From Pseudoduganella sp. (GTDB lineage: Bacteria; Pseudomonadota; Gammaproteobacteria; Burkholderiales; Burkholderiaceae_D): 64,000 nt of DNA. This document shows positions 35,302 through 44,266 of this stretch, piece after piece (position 1 is the stretch's first letter; each line of letters opens with the position of its first letter). The position numbers were made by a program, and so were the translations under genes. The notes beneath the pieces are model-generated. The model searched no databases, was not told the DNA's origin, and saw only the letters and a list, made by a program, of their open reading frames with translations. The DNA lies in assembly GCA_021323265.1 (NCBI GenBank), contig JAJTCO010000010.1, positions 1 to 64,000 of the forward strand, given 5' to 3'.

Positions 35302-35571
35302 TTATCTGACGCGGCCGCGGAACACCAGGTTGACGATGGCCAACAGGATCACGGCGCCCAGGAACGACACGCCCAGCGACAGGACGCTGAAATCGTCCGT
35401 ATTGATGGTGCCGGCGCCAAACAGCGGCGACAGCAGCCATCCGCCCAGCAGTGCGCCGACGATGCCCACCACCACGTTGAGGAGCACGCCTTGTTGCGCG
35501 TCCGTTTTCATCACCAGGCTGGCCAGCCAGCCCAGGATACCGCCTATAACAATCCAGATAATGAAGTTCAT
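35302..35571 (-). CDS. GlsB/YeaQ/YmgE family stress-response membrane protein
   Basis: An 89-residue, three-helix membrane protein of the transglycosylase-associated (GlsB/YeaQ/YmgE) family, usually induced by general stress. The sequence IIWIVIGGILGWLASLVM, then GVLLNVVVGIVGALLGGWLL is diagnostic. The ATG at 35571 has a GGGGGGTG ribosome site; a GTG two codons upstream is an alternative. Its own terminator follows. It is divergent from the glycine-zipper protein gene, 130 bp apart, and both look like stress genes. Confidence 0.92.
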   Translation of the reverse strand: MNFIIWIVIGGILGWLASLVMKTDAQQGVLLNVVVGIVGALLGGWLLSPLFGAGTINTDDFSVLSLGVSFLGAVILLAIVNLVFRGRVR

Positions 35572-35701
35572 ATTCACCCCCCTTTATTGAGCGCCCCCAG
35601 TGTAGGCCAGGCGCGCAGGCCTGCTCGGTGCGCGAACGTACAGATATGCACGGCGCGCGGGCCTATCGTGTGCGGGACTCAAGCGAGAAAGGGGTATTCC
35701 C

Positions 35702-36766
35702 ATGAACACTGCAGACAAGCAATCCCGCATGGTGACCGGCCTGTTCCGTGACCGCAACAGCGCCGAGCGCGCCTGGCGGCACGCCACGTCGCGCGGCTAT
35801 GGCAAAGACGATATCAACGTCGTCATGAGCGACGATACGCGCCAGCGCTACTTCAACGGCGCGGTGGAAACCGAGCTGGGCTCGAAAGCCGGGGAGGGCG
35901 CCGGCATCGGCGCCGGCGTCGGCGGTGCGATTGGCGCCGCGCTGGCGGCGGTGGCCGCGATGGGCACGACCCTGGTGCTGCCGGGCTTGGGCGTGGTGGT
36001 GGCCGGTCCGCTGGCGGCCGCCCTGGCCGGGGCCGGCGCGGGCGGCGTGACCGGCGGCCTGGTGGGCGCGCTGATCGGCGCCGGCATGCCGGAAGAGCGC
36101 ATCAAGCCGTATGAGGAAGGCATCCGCGGCGGCGGCATCCTGATGGGCGTGCACGCGCGCGACGAGGCCGATGCGGCGGAAATCGAGCGCGGCTGGAAAG
36201 AAAGCGAAGGCGAGCACGTGGTCGGGGTCGGCGTCGGCACCACCGGCGGCGCGCTGGCGGGGGCGGTGGCCGGCTCGCCGGCCGGCGTGCCGGGCATGGT
36301 GGCCGGTGCCGTGATTGGCGGCGTGGCCGGCGCCTTTGTCGGCAAAGGCACGGCGGAGATCGTCAACCCGCAGCCGGACGACGACCGCGATGAGCACAAC
36401 CTGGCCACCGGCGTCGGGGCTGGCGGCGGCGCCGCGGCCGGCATGGCCGCCGGGGGCGCGATCGGCGCCCTGGCGGGCGGCATGGCGGGCCAGGGCATCG
36501 GCACCTTGCTCAACCCGAGCGAGGAGCGCGTCTACTGGCAGGACCACTACCGCAACGAGTCCTACTTCAACCCGAACTTTGACTACGACGATTACGAGCC
36601 TGCCTACATGCTCGGCTACACGGCACGGCAGCGCTACCGCGGCACGTGGGACGAGCTGCAGGAGCAGCTGGAGCGGGATTGGGAAACGGTGAAAGGCCGG
36701 TCGCGCATGGCATGGGAGCATGCCAAGGATGCCGTGCGCGCCGCCTACGAGCGGGAACTGCCCTAA
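35702..36766 (+). CDS. glycine-zipper stress-type protein with N-terminal YflT/17M-like domain
   Basis: A 354-residue protein without a classical signal peptide. Residues about 8-55 (MVTGLFRDRNSAERAWRHAT and the following YGKDDINVVMSDDTR) resemble the general-stress-protein 17M-like domain. Three long Gly/Ala zipper blocks follow (about 62-140, 178-222, 236-282; for example GAGIGAGVGGAIGAALAAVA), which form membrane-inserted helical hairpins in related proteins. The C-terminal 70 residues are polar and aromatic (YRNESYFNPNFDYDDYEPAY). Exact function unknown. A GAAAGGGG precedes the ATG. It is convergent with the YceI gene across a palindrome. Confidence 0.75.
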   Translation: MNTADKQSRMVTGLFRDRNSAERAWRHATSRGYGKDDINVVMSDDTRQRYFNGAVETELGSKAGEGAGIGAGVGGAIGAALAAVAAMGTTLVLPGLGVVVAGPLAAALAGAGAGGVTGGLVGALIGAGMPEERIKPYEEGIRGGGILMGVHARDEADAAEIERGWKESEGEHVVGVGVGTTGGALAGAVAGSPAGVPGMVAGAVIGGVAGAFVGKGTAEIVNPQPDDDRDEHNLATGVGAGGGAAAGMAAGGAIGALAGGMAGQGIGTLLNPSEERVYWQDHYRNESYFNPNFDYDDYEPAYMLGYTARQRYRGTWDELQEQLERDWETVKGRSRMAWEHAKDAVRAAYERELP

Positions 36767-36771
36767 CGGTT

Positions 36772-36818
36772 GAGCCCGTGTCCACCAAGGGGTCTGACCC
36801 CAAGGTGGACACGGGCTC
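36772..36818. repeat. palindrome (long family, copy 4)
   Basis: Arms 36772-36786 and 36804-36818 (GAGCCCGTGTCCACC and complement) are perfect over 15 bp and enclose GGGGTCTGACCCC with only an A/A mismatch pair between. It lies 5 bp after the glycine-zipper gene and 5 bp before the end of the convergent YceI gene. Confidence 0.92.
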
Positions 36819-36823
36819 GGGTG

Positions 36824-37390
36824 TTACTCGGCCTTGATGGCTTCGACCTGGATCGCCAGCTTTACTTCCGGGGCGAAGGCGGGGGTGGCGTAGTTCAGGC
36901 CGAAATCGGTGCGCTTGAACTCGGCCGAGGCGTCGGCGCCGCAAACCTCGCGCTTCATGCGCTGGTCCATGATGCACTTGAACTTGTTCACCTTCAGGTT
37001 GACCGGCTTGGTCACGCCCAGCATGGTCAGCTCGCCTTCCACTTCCACCAGCTGCTCGCCTTCGAACTTGAACTTCTTGCCCTTGTAGGTCACGGTCGGG
37101 AATTTCTCGACGTTGAACATGTCGGCGCCCTTGGCGTGGCTGTTCATCTTGTCCAGGCCAAAGTTGACCGAGGCGGCGTCAATGGTGATTTCCATGCTGC
37201 CAGTCTTGGCGGCGCGGTCCATCTGGATCACGCCGGAAGTCTTGTCGAACTTGCCGCGCCAGAAGGAAATGCCTTTGTGGTCGGCTTCGAAGCTCGGGTA
37301 GGTGTGCGTCGGGTCGATGTTGTAGGTGGCGGCATGGGCGCCGACCGCGGCGACAGCCAACAGGGCGGCAGTCAGGAACTTCAGTTTCAT
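36824..37390 (-). CDS. YceI family periplasmic protein (first of two)
   Basis: A 188-residue lipocalin-like YceI protein with a signal peptide (MKLKFLTAALLAVAAVGAHA). Typical stretches are YNIDPTHTYPSFEADHKG, where the Asp-x-x-His motif opens the mature protein, and MNSHAKGADMFNVEKFPTVT. YceI proteins bind isoprenoids such as ubiquinone in the periplasm. The ATG at 37390 starts the signal peptide; the open frame extends further into the neighbour. It is the last gene of a cytochrome b561, YceI, YceI run on the minus strand. Confidence 0.93.
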   Translation of the reverse strand: MKLKFLTAALLAVAAVGAHAATYNIDPTHTYPSFEADHKGISFWRGKFDKTSGVIQMDRAAKTGSMEITIDAASVNFGLDKMNSHAKGADMFNVEKFPTVTYKGKKFKFEGEQLVEVEGELTMLGVTKPVNLKVNKFKCIMDQRMKREVCGADASAEFKRTDFGLNYATPAFAPEVKLAIQVEAIKAE

Positions 37391-37404
37391 CTGTGGTCTC
37401 CGGG

Positions 37405-37950
37405 TTATTGAGCTACTACGTGGAACTTGATGGTCACCTCGTCGGCAACCATGCTGGTGTCTTTCCATTCGCCTTCGCCAATGTTGTAGGCCAGGCGCTT
37501 GATGGGCAGCGCACCTTCGAATACCTGCTTGCCACCGTCGGCCTTGACGGTGATGGGGAAGGTGACGTCGGCCACCTTGCCTTTGATGGTCAGCTTGCCG
37601 CTCACGTTCAGCTTGCCGGGACCGGTGCTCTTGATCGCGCTCGAGACAAACGTGGCTTTCGGGAACTGGGCGGAATTGAACCAGTCCTTCTTGGCCACTT
37701 CGCGGTTCATTTCGGCGTCGCCCAGGTCCAGGCTGGCCGTCTCGATTTCCACCGTGGCCTTGGACGTGTCCGGCGCGCCGGCGTTGTAGTCGATGACGAT
37801 GTGGTGCTTCTTGAACTTCGATTCGATCGGCACGTTCATCTGCTTGAATACGGCCGAGACGCTGCTCTTGGCGGGATCGGCCTTCAGCACGGCGGCGCCG
37901 GCAGCGGCGGCCACGGCCAGCAGTGCGGCCAGCAATACGCTTTTCTTCAT
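37405..37950 (-). CDS. YceI family periplasmic protein (second of two)
   Basis: A 181-residue YceI paralogue, signal peptide at 1-19 (KKSVLLAALLAVAAAAGA), then KADPAKSSVSAVFKQMNVPI and EMNREVAKKDWFNSAQFPKA. It is shorter and more divergent than its neighbour and lacks the usual Asp-x-x-His opening, having DPAKSS instead. It lies between the other YceI gene (14 bp) and cytochrome b561 (16 bp), the common arrangement of yceI with yceJ. The two may bind different lipid or quinone ligands. Confidence 0.92.
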   Translation of the reverse strand: MKKSVLLAALLAVAAAAGAAVLKADPAKSSVSAVFKQMNVPIESKFKKHHIVIDYNAGAPDTSKATVEIETASLDLGDAEMNREVAKKDWFNSAQFPKATFVSSAIKSTGPGKLNVSGKLTIKGKVADVTFPITVKADGGKQVFEGALPIKRLAYNIGEGEWKDTSMVADEVTIKFHVVAQ

Positions 37951-37966
37951 GGGGGGTGGCTCCAGG

Positions 37967-38491
37967 TTATGGCAGCATGCGCTTGAGCAGGCCGTCCTTG
38001 TCGATGAATTGGTGTTTCAGGGCCGCCAGCACGTGGCCGGCCACGACGGCGGCCAGCAGCATGTTCAGCCAGTAATGTACGGGTTTCAGCGCTTCCTTGA
38101 GCGCCGGGCTCGCGTCGAACAGCGACGGAATCTGGAACAGGCCGAGGTAGACCACCGGCACCCCGGCGGCCGTGGTGTACAGGTAGCCGGACACGGGAAC
38201 GGCGAACATCAGCAGGTACAGCAGCCAGTGGCCGGCTTCGGCAGCCTTGACCTGGCCCTGGCTCATGGATACGGGGAAGGCGGGCGGCCGTTGCGCCAGG
38301 CGCCACAGCAGGCGGGCGGCGGCCAGCGCGAGCACGGTGATGCCCAGCCATTTGTGCCAGGAATAGTATTTGAGCTTGGTGGGGGTCAGGCCGGGAATGT
38401 CGGTCATCACCAGGCCCAGCACGAACGCAGCCACGATCAGCAGGGCGGTCAGCCAGTGCAGGACGATGGCGGTGTTGGTATAGCGTTGCAT
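37967..38491 (-). CDS. cytochrome b561 family protein (YceJ-like)
   Basis: A 174-residue, four-helix di-haem inner-membrane cytochrome that passes electrons to or from quinone. Haem-ligand His candidates are His12 (IVLHWLTALL), His46 (SWHKWLGITVL) and His residues in the third and fourth helices (AGHWLLYLLM, KPVHYWLNMLL, AGHVLAALKHQF). It begins the run with two YceI genes, supporting a quinone-linked role for the set. In the upstream gap a palindrome separates it from purB. Confidence 0.92.
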   Translation of the reverse strand: MQRYTNTAIVLHWLTALLIVAAFVLGLVMTDIPGLTPTKLKYYSWHKWLGITVLALAAARLLWRLAQRPPAFPVSMSQGQVKAAEAGHWLLYLLMFAVPVSGYLYTTAAGVPVVYLGLFQIPSLFDASPALKEALKPVHYWLNMLLAAVVAGHVLAALKHQFIDKDGLLKRMLP

Positions 38492-38564
38492 GGCAGTCCC
38501 TGGTAAATAGTACGTGTTAGAACTAATATACCAGAGGGTAACGGAACTTGCTTACGGCTTCCTT

Positions 38565-38616
38565 AAAACCCGGCAAGACGGGTCAGGCCCCTGGGCCCGA
38601 CCCGGCTGTCGCGGGC
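38565..38616 (-). terminator. compound hairpin after purB (core-type palindrome)
   Basis: CGGGTC (38579-38584) pairs with GACCCG (38599-38604), and the inner GGCCC with GGGCC; outer CCCGGC/GCGGGC stretches can add pairing. On the minus strand it directly follows the purB stop (38617-38619) and ends in a short T-run (complement of AAAA at 38565-38568). It resembles the GGGTCAGACCC elements of the AST cluster and probably helps end the purB transcript. Confidence 0.5.
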
Positions 38617-40128
<1,512 letters not shown>

Positions 40129-40137
40129 TCAGCACCT

Positions 40138-40749
40138 ATGAAACTAATCGGTTCACTCGCCAGCCCGTACGTACGCAAGGTTCGCGTCGTCCTGGCGGAA
40201 AAAAAGCTCGACTACCAACTGGAACTGGAAAACGTCTGGGCCCCGGAAACCACCATCCAGAAACTGAACCCGCTGGGCAAGGTGCCTTGCCTGGTGATGG
40301 AGGACGGTTATGCGATGCAGGATTCGCGCGTCATCGTCGAGTACCTCGATTCCGTGTCGCCGGTATGCAAGCTGCTGCCGCCCAACGGCCGCGAGCGGGC
40401 CGACATCAAGTGCTGGGAGGCCCTGGCCGACGGCGTGCTCGATGCGGCCGTGCTGATGCGCCTGGAACGCAACCTGCGCCCGAAAGAGCAGCAGAGCGAG
40501 GAGTGGATCGCGCGCCAGCTGAAAAAGGTGGAGCTGGGCCTGGCGTCCATGGCCGAGCGCCTGGGCGACGACGCCTATTGCGCCAGCAACCATTACACCC
40601 TGGCCGACGTGGCCGTGGGCTGCTGCCTGGGCTGGCTGGGCTTCCGTTTCCCGGAAATCGACTGGCGCGGGCAACACCCGAACCTGGGCCGCTTGTTTGA
40701 CAAGCTGTCCGAGCGCCCTTCCTTCAAAGACACCGTCCCGCAGGCCTGA
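40138..40749 (+). CDS. glutathione S-transferase family protein (YibF/stringent starvation-like)
   Basis: A 203-residue GST-fold protein close to YibF: MKLIGSLASPYVRKVRVVLA with the SPYVRKVR loop, NPLGKVPCLVMEDG with the cis-proline and QDSRVIVEYLD. The C-terminal domain includes YTLADVAVGCCLGWLGFRFP. Enzymatic activity is uncertain for this branch. It ends 12 bp before the LacI regulator and may share its transcript, though it has no obvious part in sucrose use. Confidence 0.92.
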   Translation: MKLIGSLASPYVRKVRVVLAEKKLDYQLELENVWAPETTIQKLNPLGKVPCLVMEDGYAMQDSRVIVEYLDSVSPVCKLLPPNGRERADIKCWEALADGVLDAAVLMRLERNLRPKEQQSEEWIARQLKKVELGLASMAERLGDDAYCASNHYTLADVAVGCCLGWLGFRFPEIDWRGQHPNLGRLFDKLSERPSFKDTVPQA

Positions 40750-40761
40750 GCAGCGCCGCAC

Positions 40762-41787
40762 ATGGCAGCCAAGCCACCGTCCCAGGAACGCCTGCAGATG
40801 GCGGACATCGCCCGCCTGGCGGGCGTGTCCACGTCCACCGTGTCGCGTGCGCTGGCGGGCAGCAAGCTGGTCAACGAGGAAACGCGCACCCGCATCCTGG
40901 AGCTGGCGCGTTCGCTCAAGTACACCATCAATGTCGGCGCGCAGAACCTGCGCCTGAAGCAGAACCGCTCGGTGGCCGTGGTGGTGCCGTCCGACGCCAA
41001 GGTGCACCAGAGCCTGTCCGATCCCTTCTTCCTGTCGATGATCGGCTCCCTGGCCGACGCGCTGACCGAGCAGGGGTTCGACATGCTGCTGTCGCGCGTG
41101 GATGCCGAGCAGCTGGGCGCCGCCGCCACGCCCTTCGACACGGGCCGCGCCATCGGCATCATCCTGATCGGCCAGTGGGGCCACCATGACCAGCTGAACG
41201 AAATGGCGGCGCGCCACGTGCCGCTGGTGGTGTGGGGCGCGCAATTGCCGCAGCAGCTGTATTGCACCGTGGGTGGCGACAATGTCAGCGGCGGCAGGCT
41301 GGCCGCCGCGCACCTGCTGGCGGCCGGGCGCCGCCGCATTGCCTTCTTCGGCGACACGCGCTTGCCGGAAGTCGAGCAGCGTTACCGCGGCTATTGCGCC
41401 GCCTTGCAGGAAGCGGGCATCGCGCCCGATCCGGCGCTGTGCGTGGCCGCGTCCTTCCTGCCGCAGGGCGGGCGCGAAGCCGTGGCCGAACTGGCGCGGC
41501 GCGGCGTGCCCTACGACGCGGTGTTTGCCTGTTCCGACTTGCTGGGCATGACGACCATCAACGCCTTGCGCGACGCGGGGCGGCCGGTGCCGGACGCGGT
41601 GGCCGTGGTCGGCTATGACGACATCGAACTGTCTTCCTACTTCCATCCCCCCCTGAGCACGGTGCGCCAGCCCGTGCAGGAGGCGGGGCGCGCCATGGTG
41701 GCGGCCCTGCTGGCGCAGACCGAGGGCCAGGCGGCCCGCTCGGTGCAACTCCCCACGACCCTGATCGAACGCGCCAGTTCACGCTGA
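40762..41787 (+). CDS. LacI family transcriptional repressor of the sucrose locus
   Basis: A 341-residue LacI/GalR repressor. The N-terminal helix-turn-helix and hinge (MADIARLAGVSTSTVSRALA, then LVNEETRTRILELARSLKY) is followed by a periplasmic-binding-protein-like sugar domain (PSDAKVHQ to the C-terminus, with VVGYDDIELSSYFHPPLSTV). It directly precedes the TonB receptor, amylosucrase, fructokinase and transporter genes, as suxR does in the Xanthomonas sux locus. Two TTGCAA-type palindromes in the 171-bp gap downstream are its likely operators. The inducer is probably sucrose or fructose, by inference. Confidence 0.92.
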   Translation: MAAKPPSQERLQMADIARLAGVSTSTVSRALAGSKLVNEETRTRILELARSLKYTINVGAQNLRLKQNRSVAVVVPSDAKVHQSLSDPFFLSMIGSLADALTEQGFDMLLSRVDAEQLGAAATPFDTGRAIGIILIGQWGHHDQLNEMAARHVPLVVWGAQLPQQLYCTVGGDNVSGGRLAAAHLLAAGRRRIAFFGDTRLPEVEQRYRGYCAALQEAGIAPDPALCVAASFLPQGGREAVAELARRGVPYDAVFACSDLLGMTTINALRDAGRPVPDAVAVVGYDDIELSSYFHPPLSTVRQPVQEAGRAMVAALLAQTEGQAARSVQLPTTLIERASSR

Positions 41788-41803
41788 TTGCAACCGTTTG
41801 CAT
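41788..41803. promoter_or_regulatory. LacI-type operator 1 (imperfect)
   Basis: TTGCAACCGTTTGCAT is a 16-bp imperfect palindrome with the central CG typical of LacI/GalR operators. It starts at the base after the lacI-family stop codon and lies 40 bp from the perfect operator, leaving room for two repressor dimers to cooperate. Confidence 0.6.
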
Positions 41804-41843
41804 TTGGCGCAACACTAGCGTGCAGGCTTTTTGCAAATATTCT

Positions 41844-41859
41844 TTGCAATCGATTGCAA
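41844..41859. promoter_or_regulatory. LacI-type operator 2 (perfect palindrome)
   Basis: TTGCAATCGATTGCAA is a perfect 16-bp palindrome with central CG, 99 bp before the receptor ATG. A further TTGCAA stands at 41831-41836 and a TTGCCAAAG at 41862. It is the best repressor-binding site in the locus; a possible -10 TATTCT (41838-41843) would be overlapped by it. Confidence 0.75.
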
Positions 41860-41958
41860 TTTGCCAAAGGCTGATGAATAATGAGGCATCTGCAGAACGC
41901 ACGCCACAGCAGAAACGGCCCCGAGGCCGATCAATAAGCCCCATCAACGGAGGAGACA

Positions 41959-44253
41959 ATGGTTTTACGTACAGCCCAACGCGGCTGCATGGCTGCCGCC
42001 ATCGCTGCCGCATTCGCCCAGCCTGCCTTTGCGCAGGAAGCCGCCCCGCAAGCCCCGTCCCAGGCCGCAGCGGAAGACGGCCTGAAACTCGAGCGCGTCG
42101 TCGTCACCGGCACCGCCAGCCGCAGTTCCAAGATGCGTTCCAGCGTCTCGGTCAGCACCATGGAGCCCGATGCCATTGCCCTGGCGGCGCCCACCAGCGC
42201 GGCCGAAGTGCTGCGCTCCATCCCCGGTGTGCGCGCCGAGTCCTCCGGCGGTGAAGGCAATGCCAACATCACCGTGCGCGGCGTGCCGATTTCCGCCGGC
42301 GGCGCGCGCTACGTGCAGATGCAGGAAGACGGCCTGCCCGTGCTGCAGTCGGGCGACTTCAACTTCATCACGCCGGACAGTTATGTGAAGATCGACGGCA
42401 GCCTGGACCACGTGGAAGTGGTGCGCGGCGGTTCCGCCTCCACCCTGGCCACCAACTCGCCGGGCGGCATCATCAACTTCATCAGCAAGACCGGCGAACA
42501 GCAGGGCGGCAATCTCGGCATCCAGCGCGGCATCGGGTACGACGAGACCCGCTACGACTTCGACTACGGCGGCCGCCTGGCCGAGAAGACGCGCTTCTTC
42601 GTGGGCGGCCATTACCGCACCGGCGAAGGCCAGCGCAACACCGGCATGAACACGCAGGAGGGCGGCCAGATCCGCGGCAACCTCACGCAGGAATTGGCGA
42701 ACGGCTGGATCAGGCTGTCGTTCAAGCACCTGGACGACAAGGCGCCCACCGCCCTGCCGGTGCCGGTGCGCGTGAACAATGGCCGCATCAGCGAAATCCC
42801 CGGCATCGATCCGCGCGACACCACCTTCTATTCGCCTTACTGGACGCGCGACGTGTCGCTGACCAAGGAGAACGGCAAGGCGTCCAGCAACGTCAACGAC
42901 GGCCTGCGCGTCAAGAGCGACAGCTTCGGCATCGCCGCCTCCTTCGACCTGGGCCATGGCATCACGCTGAGCGAGAACTTCCGCAAGGCGCAGAACAGCG
43001 GCCGTTTCCTGGGCGTCTTCCCCGCCAATAACGGCGTGGCGGGCAATTACGTGGTCGCCACCGGCCCGGACAAGGGCAAGGCCTACAACGGCCAGGCCTT
43101 CTCCGCCGTGGTGTTCAACACCTCGATCGACAACGCCGACAACACGCTGAACGACGTGAAGCTGGCCAAGGCCTTCGACATCGACGGCGGCAAGCTGACC
43201 GCCACCGGCGGCCTGTACACGTCGACCCAGAAGCTGGGCCTGACCTGGAACTTCAACGAATACCTGATGCAGCTGACGGGCGACAAGCCGGCCCTGTTGC
43301 AGACGGCATCGGCCACGCCCGGCTACGTGGGCCCGGCCTGGGGCGGCTGCTGCATGCGCGCCGTCGACATGGAATACAAGCTGCTCTCGCCCTACCTGAA
43401 CCTGGGCTGGGAGAAGGGGCCGCTCAACATCGATGCCAGCGTGCGGCGCGACCGCCAGCGCGCCAGCGGTACGGCCAACATCGCCACCAGCGGCCTGCAG
43501 TACGAGGCGGCCAACGAGCAGCTGGTCGACTACCGGATCGGCCACACCTCCTACTCGGTGGGCGGCAACTATCAGCTCAGCCGCGACCTGGCCCTGTTTG
43601 CGCGCGCCAGCGACGGCGTGGCCTTCAACGCCGACCGCATCCTGTTCGGCACGCCGCTCGACGGCAGCGCGCCGGTCAACATCAACACCGTGCGCCAGGT
43701 GGAGGGCGGCGTGAAATGGCGTTCCGGCAGCACCAGCGCCTTCCTCACCCTGTTCCGCGCCAAGACCGACGAATCGAACTTCGAGGCCACCACCCGCATC
43801 AGCACCTCCAACCGCTACGACGCCAAGGGCGCCGAGCTGGAAGCGGCATGGAGCCTGGGCGACTTCCGCATCAACGGCGGCCTGACCTGGACCGACGCGG
43901 AAATCGTGGGCGCCGCAGCGGGCCAGCAGGCCATCGTCGGCAACACCCCGCGCCGCCAGGCGCGCATCACCTACCAGCTGGCGCCAAGCTACACGCAGGG
44001 ACCGCTGACGCTGGGCGGCAGCCTGGTGGGCACGGGCCGCTCCTGGGCCGACGACGCCAACACCATCGACATGCCGGCCTTCCGCGTGGTGAACCTGTTC
44101 GCGCGCTACCAGTTCACCTCGCAACTGAGCCTGTCGCTGAGCGTCAACAACCTGTTCGACAAGATCGGCTACACCGAAGTGGAAGGCGATGGTCATGCCG
44201 CCCGTTCGGTCGGCGGCCGCGCTGTGAAGATGGGCCTGAATTATTCCTTCTGA
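41959..44253 (+). CDS. TonB-dependent outer-membrane receptor (likely sucrose, SuxA-like)
   Basis: A 764-residue active transporter of the outer membrane driven by TonB. Signal peptide 1-25 (ending AFAQPAFAQ), then ERVVVTGTASR as the TonB-box/plug start, plug domain (SAAEVLRSIPGVRAESSGG, VVRGGSASTLATNSPGGIIN), and a 22-strand barrel ending in NLFDKIGYTEVEGDGHA and a C-terminal Phe (LNYSF). Its place after a LacI repressor and before amylosucrase, fructokinase and sugar transporter genes points to uptake of sucrose or a related oligosaccharide. GGAGGAG precedes the ATG. Confidence 0.9.
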   Translation: MVLRTAQRGCMAAAIAAAFAQPAFAQEAAPQAPSQAAAEDGLKLERVVVTGTASRSSKMRSSVSVSTMEPDAIALAAPTSAAEVLRSIPGVRAESSGGEGNANITVRGVPISAGGARYVQMQEDGLPVLQSGDFNFITPDSYVKIDGSLDHVEVVRGGSASTLATNSPGGIINFISKTGEQQGGNLGIQRGIGYDETRYDFDYGGRLAEKTRFFVGGHYRTGEGQRNTGMNTQEGGQIRGNLTQELANGWIRLSFKHLDDKAPTALPVPVRVNNGRISEIPGIDPRDTTFYSPYWTRDVSLTKENGKASSNVNDGLRVKSDSFGIAASFDLGHGITLSENFRKAQNSGRFLGVFPANNGVAGNYVVATGPDKGKAYNGQAFSAVVFNTSIDNADNTLNDVKLAKAFDIDGGKLTATGGLYTSTQKLGLTWNFNEYLMQLTGDKPALLQTASATPGYVGPAWGGCCMRAVDMEYKLLSPYLNLGWEKGPLNIDASVRRDRQRASGTANIATSGLQYEAANEQLVDYRIGHTSYSVGGNYQLSRDLALFARASDGVAFNADRILFGTPLDGSAPVNINTVRQVEGGVKWRSGSTSAFLTLFRAKTDESNFEATTRISTSNRYDAKGAELEAAWSLGDFRINGGLTWTDAEIVGAAAGQQAIVGNTPRRQARITYQLAPSYTQGPLTLGGSLVGTGRSWADDANTIDMPAFRVVNLFARYQFTSQLSLSLSVNNLFDKIGYTEVEGDGHAARSVGGRAVKMGLNYSF

Positions 44254-44266
44254 CCTGGAAACCGCA

